Assembly: GCF_001698225.1 (NCBI RefSeq)
Contig: NZ_CP016594.1
Location: 2,914,001 to 2,978,000 of the forward strand
DNA length: 64,000 bases
Direction: 5' to 3'
Source: Gordonia terrae
Lineage (GTDB): Bacteria > Actinomycetota > Actinomycetes > Mycobacteriales > Mycobacteriaceae
The notes beneath the pieces are model-generated. The model was not told where the DNA came from. It saw only the letters and a list, made by a program, of their open reading frames with translations, and made no database searches. Positions 59,752 to 64,000 of this stretch are shown here, one piece after another. Position 1 is the first letter of the stretch. Every line of letters starts with the position of its first letter. A program made the position numbers and the translations under genes.

Positions 59752-60477
59752 TCAACGGACCTGGCTGCACGCGTCGTCGACCACCCCTTGCAGATCTCGC
59801 TGGATCCATCGGGTGACCGCTGCAGGCGTGTCGTCCCGCCGCGTAGCGAGGTCCACCGGATCACCCAACGCGACGACGGGGCGCCCGCCTCCGTCCGGAT
59901 AGGCGATCCCCGCGGAGATCAACCACACCCCGACGTCGTCGCGAAGCGCCCGATGGGCGATGTGGCCGATTCCGGTGCCGAGTCGTTGCACCTGTGTGGG
60001 GTCGCCCTCGTTGCACGTGCCTTCCGGAAACACGGCGATGCTGTCTCCGCGCGCCATCCGTTCGACGCACACGCCGATCATCTGACGACCCGCATCCGCG
60101 GCGGCGCGCACCCCGTGGTCCTTCCCGCGGAAGACGGGGATCCCACCGAGGGTGTCGATCTTCCTGCGTTGCTCGGCATCGGCGAACAGTTCGTCCTTCG
60201 CGAGGACACGCAGATTGCCGATCCGCCTCCGCAGGGGCGACCGGAATCCGGCCGCGGCGAGCACCAGCGGATCCCGTTCGGAGACGTGGTTGGCCGCGAT
60301 CAGCAACGGTGCACCGCTGCGGACAACGCGCGTGAGACGGTCCCGGGAACGGAGGCGCACGACCGGTCGAATCCGGGCGGCCAGCACTCCGTACATCAGC
60401 CGCGCCCGGGTTCGATCCTGCTGATGCGTCAGGTAGTGCTCGTACACAGCCTGGGATTCGGACAGGTCGACCTTCAC
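59752..60477 (-). CDS. PlsC-type lysophospholipid acyltransferase
   Basis: 241 residues from GTG 60477. Catalytic motif NH64-V-S-E-R-D69 in LLIAANHVSERDPLVLAAAG, GIPVFRGKD and SIAVFPEGTCNE (FPEGT at 150-154) define the AGPAT family. No clear membrane span, so it is probably peripheral. It transfers an acyl chain to a lysophosphatidate-like acceptor. The start codon is probably the first transcribed base: TACCGT fits a -10 seven bases upstream, and a 26-base palindrome covers both. Confidence 0.88.
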   Translation of the reverse strand: MKVDLSESQAVYEHYLTHQQDRTRARLMYGVLAARIRPVVRLRSRDRLTRVVRSGAPLLIAANHVSERDPLVLAAAGFRSPLRRRIGNLRVLAKDELFADAEQRRKIDTLGGIPVFRGKDHGVRAAADAGRQMIGVCVERMARGDSIAVFPEGTCNEGDPTQVQRLGTGIGHIAHRALRDDVGVWLISAGIAYPDGGGRPVVALGDPVDLATRRDDTPAAVTRWIQRDLQGVVDDACSQVR

Positions 60478-60502
60478 CTAAGTTACGGTACCGTAGGTTA
60501 GG
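60477..60502 (-). promoter_or_regulatory. 26-bp palindromic operator touching the acyltransferase start
   Basis: The dyad reads CCTAA, two mismatched bases, TACGGTACCGTA, two mismatched bases, TTAGG. The central 12 bases are a perfect palindrome. On the minus strand it contains the putative -10 TACCGT and ends on the GTG start codon. The size and symmetry suit a TetR-family repressor encoded elsewhere. Confidence 0.65.
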
Positions 60503-60559
60503 TGGGCGCGGGACGGTTGGGGAATTCTCGCCGACGGCTCGACGTGCGTCCTGCGGACG

Positions 60560-61603
60560 TCAGTCGGGAATCACGACCGCCCGTCCGCGCAGCTCGTTCG
60601 CAGCGAGCCGGCGATACGCCTCGAGCCCGTCGTCGAGGGAGAACTTCTCGACGGCGACCTCCAGGACGCCGTCACGGGCGAGGTCGAGGACCTCGATGAG
60701 TTCGTCCCGGGCACCCCAGTACGGTGCGCGTACCGACACCTCATACGGCTGCGAGAAGAACCCGACCTTGGCGGCCGCGACCCCGTCACCGATGCCGACG
60801 ATCACGACATCGCCCATGGTGCCGACGACTCCCATCGCGGTGTCGATCGTCGGCTGCAGTCCGACGAAGTCGAATACGGCTGTGGCCCCGTCATTTCCGG
60901 TGATCTTCCGAACATTCGCGACGGCGTCGGCATCGCTGAGGACCGTCTCGTGAGCGCCCACTTCGCGCGCGAACGCGAGCTTGTCCTCGCTGACATCGAG
61001 GGCGATGATCCGCGCCGGGGTCAGGTGCCTCAGCAGCTGAATCCCGATGTGCCCGAGACCACCCGCGCCGATCACGACCGCGGTGGTGCCGCCGACGAGC
61101 TTTGGCAGCGACGGTTTGATCGCATGGTAAGGAGTGAGTCCGGCATCGGTGAGCGGTACCGCCGCAACCGGGTCGAGATCACCGAGCGGCACGAGATGCC
61201 GAGCATCGTCGACGATCATGTACTCGGCCATCGCGCCCTCGTTGCCGAGTCCGGGCGGGGCGATGCCGAGTTCGGCGGCGCGGGTGCAGTAGTTCTCGAG
61301 GCCCCGCGAGCAGAAATGACAGACGCCGCAGCCCCACGGGCCGTAGACCGCGACCGCGGTTCCCTCGGTGAGTGATGTTACGCCGCTACCGATCTCGGCG
61401 ACCACGCCTGCGCCCTCGTGCCCGAGCGTCATCGGCAGCGGATAGGGAAAGCCCTCGGCGGGCATGTTGAGCACGAAATCGTCGGAGTGGCACGCACCGG
61501 CCGCGGTCACCTTCAGCAGCACCTGCCCCGGTCCGGGTGTCGGCTTGTCGACCTCGCGGAGTTCGGGCCGATTTCCTGGCTTGACGATCTGGATGGCTTT
61601 CAT
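60560..61603 (-). CDS. zinc-dependent NAD(P) alcohol dehydrogenase
   Basis: 347 residues from ATG 61603. Catalytic zinc: C38 in AAGACHSDDF, H62-E63 in LGHEGAGVVAEIG. Structural zinc: C92, C95, C98 and C106 in CGVCHFCSRGLENYC. Rossmann motif: VVIGAGGLGHIGIQLLRHL, with D in IIALDVSEDK suggesting NAD+. It oxidises alcohols or reduces aldehydes in the cytosol. Single gene; the substrate (short-chain or aryl alcohol) is not readable. Confidence 0.93.
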   Translation of the reverse strand: MKAIQIVKPGNRPELREVDKPTPGPGQVLLKVTAAGACHSDDFVLNMPAEGFPYPLPMTLGHEGAGVVAEIGSGVTSLTEGTAVAVYGPWGCGVCHFCSRGLENYCTRAAELGIAPPGLGNEGAMAEYMIVDDARHLVPLGDLDPVAAVPLTDAGLTPYHAIKPSLPKLVGGTTAVVIGAGGLGHIGIQLLRHLTPARIIALDVSEDKLAFAREVGAHETVLSDADAVANVRKITGNDGATAVFDFVGLQPTIDTAMGVVGTMGDVVIVGIGDGVAAAKVGFFSQPYEVSVRAPYWGARDELIEVLDLARDGVLEVAVEKFSLDDGLEAYRRLAANELRGRAVVIPD

Positions 61604-61717
61604 GCCGGACACCTCTCGGTTCGAGTCGTTGCGTGCTCTACCGCCCTCCGGTCTACCCGCGTATGGCCACACGCGCATATGTCGGAGGCGAACCGGACAC
61701 GAATTCCTGGTCCCTCC

Positions 61718-62089
61718 TCACCACCGTCTCGACGGACTCCGCGCCGCGCATCGCACGCACTGCCGGGCGGCCGGTAGCACTTCGAGTCGCTCCGCACCGA
61801 TTGGCGTACCGCAGGTTTCGCACCGGCCGTACGAGCCGGAACCGACTCGATCCAGGGCGGCACCGATCTCGTCGAGCCGGACCCGTGAGCGTTCCAGCTG
61901 GGCGACCAGATGTCCGCGTTCGACCGCCAGAGTCGACCCCTCCGGGTCGTGCTCGTCGTCGGCCGCGGCGTCACTCGTCGCCTCGACGACAGCGGCCAGG
62001 CGGCTCGACAAGGACTCGATCAGTGCGGCGGTGCGTTCCCTCTCGGCGAGCAGTGCATCGCGGGAATCGACGTCCTCACCGGGGTTCAC
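61718..62089 (-). CDS. DksA/TraR-type zinc-finger protein
   Basis: 123 residues, GTG start. The N-terminal coiled coil (LLAERERTAALIESLSSRL, AVERGHLVAQLERSRVRLDE) is followed by a four-Cys zinc finger: C90-x2-C93 and C111-x2-C114 in YGRCETCGTPIGAERLEV and ARQCVRC. It resembles the small actinobacterial TraR/DksA proteins, which may bind the RNA polymerase secondary channel. It stands 22 bases upstream of the selO stop on the same strand. Confidence 0.88.
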   Translation of the reverse strand: MNPGEDVDSRDALLAERERTAALIESLSSRLAAVVEATSDAAADDEHDPEGSTLAVERGHLVAQLERSRVRLDEIGAALDRVGSGSYGRCETCGTPIGAERLEVLPAARQCVRCAARSPSRRW

Positions 62090-62111
62090 GAGTCCTCATC
62101 CGACGGTCTAA

Positions 62112-63617
62112 CTAGGTGCCGCAGAAGGTCTGGAAGGAGTCGCTGAAGGCCTGCGGGGCCGGCGCCGCGTAGTGCGCCCACTCCGTGCGACGTTCGAACG
62201 GATGAGTGACGGCCGCCAGCAGCCGACCGAAGGGTTCCAGATCTCCCTCGGTCGCGGCGCGCAGGGCTGCGTCGACCTGGTGATTGCGCGGGATGTACAC
62301 GGGATTGACCCGATCCATCGTCGAGGCGACCGCCGCGGGTTCGCGGCCGGCTGCGGCCAGCGCGGCTCGCCACCGGTCGAGCCACGGACCGATGTACTCG
62401 CGCGGTAGGAGACTGGTGATCGGGACCTGATCCCCGCGGAGCTCATCCGCGAGCGCGCGGAAGGTACCCGTCCAGTCGGCGCGATGCTCGCGCATCAGGG
62501 TCAGGAGGTCGGCGATCAGGTCGGGTTCGGCGGACGCATCTTCCAGACCGATCTTCGACGCCATGCCGGTCGCGAAGTGGCGCTCGTACCGCGCCTCGTA
62601 GGAGTCCAGCACCTCGGTCGCCGCAGTGATCGCCTCATCGGGCGTCTCGGCCATGAACCTGAGGAGTGTCTCGGCGAACCGGGCCAGATTCCACTTGAGG
62701 ACTGCCGGCTGATTTCCGTACGCGTACCGACCCGCGTGGTCGATCGAACTGAACACTGCCGACGGGTCGAACGCGTCGAGGAACGCGCAGGGCCCGTAGT
62801 CGATTGTCTCACCCGAAATCGTGGTGTTGTCGGTGTTCATCACCCCGTGCACGAAGCCGACCAGCATCCACTGGGCCACCAGAGCGGCCTGACGTTCGAG
62901 GACGGCTTCGAAGAACTCGAGGTAGCGGTTGCGACCGGACTCCGAGTCCCGCGCGAGCTCCGGATAGTGACGATCGATCGCATAATCGGCGAGCTGCTGG
63001 GTCAGATCGGTGTTGCGCACCGCGTACTCGAAGGTTCCGACGCGGAGATGGCTCGCGGCGATCCGGGCGAGCACCGCGCCCGGCTCGGCACCGGTCCGCT
63101 GGATGTCACGGCCGGTCGCCACGACCGACAGCGAACGCGTCGTCGGAATCCCGAGCGCGTGCATGGCCTCGCTGATCAGATACTCACGCAACATCGGCCC
63201 GACGACCGCGAACCCGTCGCCGCCCCGGGAGAACGGCGTGCGCCCGGATCCCTTGAGTTGCAGATCGACTCGCCCGCCATCGCGGTCGATGAGCTCGCCG
63301 AGCAACAATGCCCGGCCATCGCCGAGAAGTGGGGAGTAACCGCCGAACTGATGACCGGAGTAGGCGGTTGCGACGGGAAGCGCGTCGGCCGGGGCGGCCG
63401 CACCCGACAGGAGCGCGACGCCGTCGTCGGTTCGGAGCGCCCCGATGTCGAGCTGCAGGTCGGCGGCGAGTGACTCGTTGACGACGAGCAGCCGCGGGGC
63501 GGGCGCGTCGGCCCCCTGCCACGGCACCGTCAGGGCCGTCAGCGCGTCGACGAAGGTGCGCTCGAAGCCGGTGATCGCGGCACTGGTGCGTGCGGGGGAA
63601 TCGGGGGAGGCGGACAC
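62112..63617 (-). CDS. selO: SelO protein adenylyltransferase (YdiU family)
   Basis: 501 residues from GTG 63617. The frame continues to TTG 63650, but TACCCT (63630-63625) is a good -10 seven bases before the GTG, suggesting a leaderless mRNA. Pseudokinase motifs: ATAYSGHQFGGYSPLLGDGR, LQLKGSGRTPFSRGGDGFAV, MLREYLISEAMHALGIPTTR, VHGVMNTDNTTISGETIDYG (catalytic and metal site). The C-terminus ends FQTFCGT, keeping the Cys that is selenocysteine in animals. It AMPylates Ser/Thr/Tyr of redox proteins in the cytosol. Confidence 0.93.
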   Translation of the reverse strand: MSASPDSPARTSAAITGFERTFVDALTALTVPWQGADAPAPRLLVVNESLAADLQLDIGALRTDDGVALLSGAAAPADALPVATAYSGHQFGGYSPLLGDGRALLLGELIDRDGGRVDLQLKGSGRTPFSRGGDGFAVVGPMLREYLISEAMHALGIPTTRSLSVVATGRDIQRTGAEPGAVLARIAASHLRVGTFEYAVRNTDLTQQLADYAIDRHYPELARDSESGRNRYLEFFEAVLERQAALVAQWMLVGFVHGVMNTDNTTISGETIDYGPCAFLDAFDPSAVFSSIDHAGRYAYGNQPAVLKWNLARFAETLLRFMAETPDEAITAATEVLDSYEARYERHFATGMASKIGLEDASAEPDLIADLLTLMREHRADWTGTFRALADELRGDQVPITSLLPREYIGPWLDRWRAALAAAGREPAAVASTMDRVNPVYIPRNHQVDAALRAATEGDLEPFGRLLAAVTHPFERRTEWAHYAAPAPQAFSDSFQTFCGT

Positions 63618-63705
63618 CCTTCCGAGGGTAACCAGTTTCGCCCTCGGCAAACCGGGTCCGCGTCCGGCACGAGACGGAGACTCCCCGAGTCACCCCGGAC
63701 GGCGC

Positions 63706-63909
63706 TCAGACCGCCACTGCCGCGCCGCAGATCCCGCAGGCCTCGAAGTTGCGCCGGTTCCACCGGGCGATCGGGATGAAGAAGACGGAGAACTGCGAGT
63801 ACTCGCGCATCCGCGCCCACTGGGTGGTGTTGTGACAGCGGGGACACGCACGGGTCTGACCCGCGCCGAGATGCTTCTGCCTACGGCCATATCCGAACAA
63901 GAAGAACAC
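63706..63909 (-). CDS. small zinc-ribbon protein
   Basis: 67 residues from GTG 63909; TACCAT lies six bases upstream as a leaderless -10. The N-terminal FFLFGYGRRQKHLG, C22-x2-C25 (ACPRCHNTT), the hydrophobic FSVFFIPIARW, and C58-x2-C61 (ACGICG) form a family of 60-70-residue zinc-ribbon proteins common in actinobacteria. It may be membrane-associated through the FFIPI segment. Function unknown. Confidence 0.8.
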   Translation of the reverse strand: MFFLFGYGRRQKHLGAGQTRACPRCHNTTQWARMREYSQFSVFFIPIARWNRRNFEACGICGAAVAV

Positions 63910-63962
63910 GCCGCCATGGTAGAGATCGCTCGCAGCGCCGACCGCGCGTCCACGTGTCGCTG

Positions 63963-64000
63963 TCACCGCCGTCGGATCATGAGGTCGTTGTCCATATCGA
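63963..64000 (-). CDS. possible C-terminal end of a gene entering from the right
   Basis: On the minus strand the last bases read DMDNDLMIRRR and TGA (63965-63963). Composition is plausible for a protein end and the zinc-ribbon gene follows 53 bases later, but only 11 codons are visible. Confidence 0.25.
   Translation of the reverse strand, partial: DMDNDLMIRRR

Noticed and set aside
1..64000. tRNA, rRNA, prophage or IS elements
   Set aside because: No cloverleaf or CCA-ended tRNA-like sequence, no rRNA, and no integrase, transposase or phage structural motif was seen on either strand.

Overview
High-GC actinobacterial chromosome. Most likely a Gordonia or close mycolic-acid relative (Mycobacteriales). 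The basis is strongly GC-biased codon use, an EthA-like Baeyer-Villiger monooxygenase, F420/LLM oxidoreductases, an ECF sigma factor paired with a YCII/DGPF protein, several apparently leaderless genes, and a family of long intergenic palindromes (core CCTGAGG...CACGAAGGG / CCCTTCGTG...CCTCAGG) of a kind I associate with Gordonia from memory. No rRNA, tRNA, CRISPR array, transposase or phage gene was found.

Layout. 1-4.2 kb: the 3' end of an Rhs/YD-repeat polymorphic toxin with a variable C-terminal tip, a translationally coupled HEAT/LRV-like putative immunity gene, a decayed coding remnant and a second small orphan gene, all less GC-rich than the rest. 4.3-9.3 kb: a four-gene operon with overlapping ends (ICL/PEP-mutase-family lyase, aconitase-family dehydratase large and small subunits, MHS-family transporter) with a divergent IclR regulator. 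This looks like uptake, hydration and cleavage of a branched or unsaturated dicarboxylate. 9.4-16.4 kb: an M23 peptidase with a structured leader, a TetR regulator, and a branched-chain-type ABC importer whose two permeases and one ATPase are fused in one 931-residue protein. 16.4-23 kb: ArsR plus VOC protein, a DUF2235 hydrolase, an M15 peptidase, a DGPF/ECF sigma pair and an acyl-CoA ligase. Palindromic repeats sit at gene ends.

23-30.3 kb: a largely minus-strand block with a crotonase, a membrane protein, an FAD oxidoreductase, a DUF1295 protein, a glutathione peroxidase, a molybdopterin oxidoreductase with its FAD reductase, and a PadR/membrane-protein pair. 30.3-39.4 kb: a DUF2945 protein, an ABC exporter, an LLM oxidoreductase, a membrane protein, a lone ketosynthase, and a PAS-GGDEF-EAL cyclic-di-GMP protein. 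39.6-46.8 kb: a sugar-porter MFS, a nitronate monooxygenase, an SDR with a divergent MmyB-like regulator, MarR with a divergent DoxX, a two-subunit SMR pump, and a BrkB-like protein.

46.9-64 kb: an NAD-binding DUF2867 protein, a three-gene Dsz/Sfn-like unit (NtaA/DszA-type monooxygenase, DszC/SfnC-type acyl-CoA-dehydrogenase-fold protein, dehalogenase-fold hydrolase), a SnoaL-like protein, a pyridoxal/HMP kinase, an EthA-like monooxygenase, a GlxA-type regulator with a divergent cysteine hydrolase, a DUF1206 protein, a second BrkB-like protein, a PlsC-type acyltransferase with a 26-bp operator abutting its start, a zinc alcohol dehydrogenase, a DksA-type zinc finger, SelO and a small zinc ribbon.

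The best candidates for new biology are the Rhs toxin/immunity tail, the dicarboxylate lyase operon with an altered lyase signature, the mosaic palindromic repeats (one of which supplies a stop codon), the dehalogenase-fold protein that lacks both halide-binding residues, and the self-overlapping operator at the acyltransferase gene. All calls come from reading the sequence. No database search was run, so family names rest on recognised motifs.
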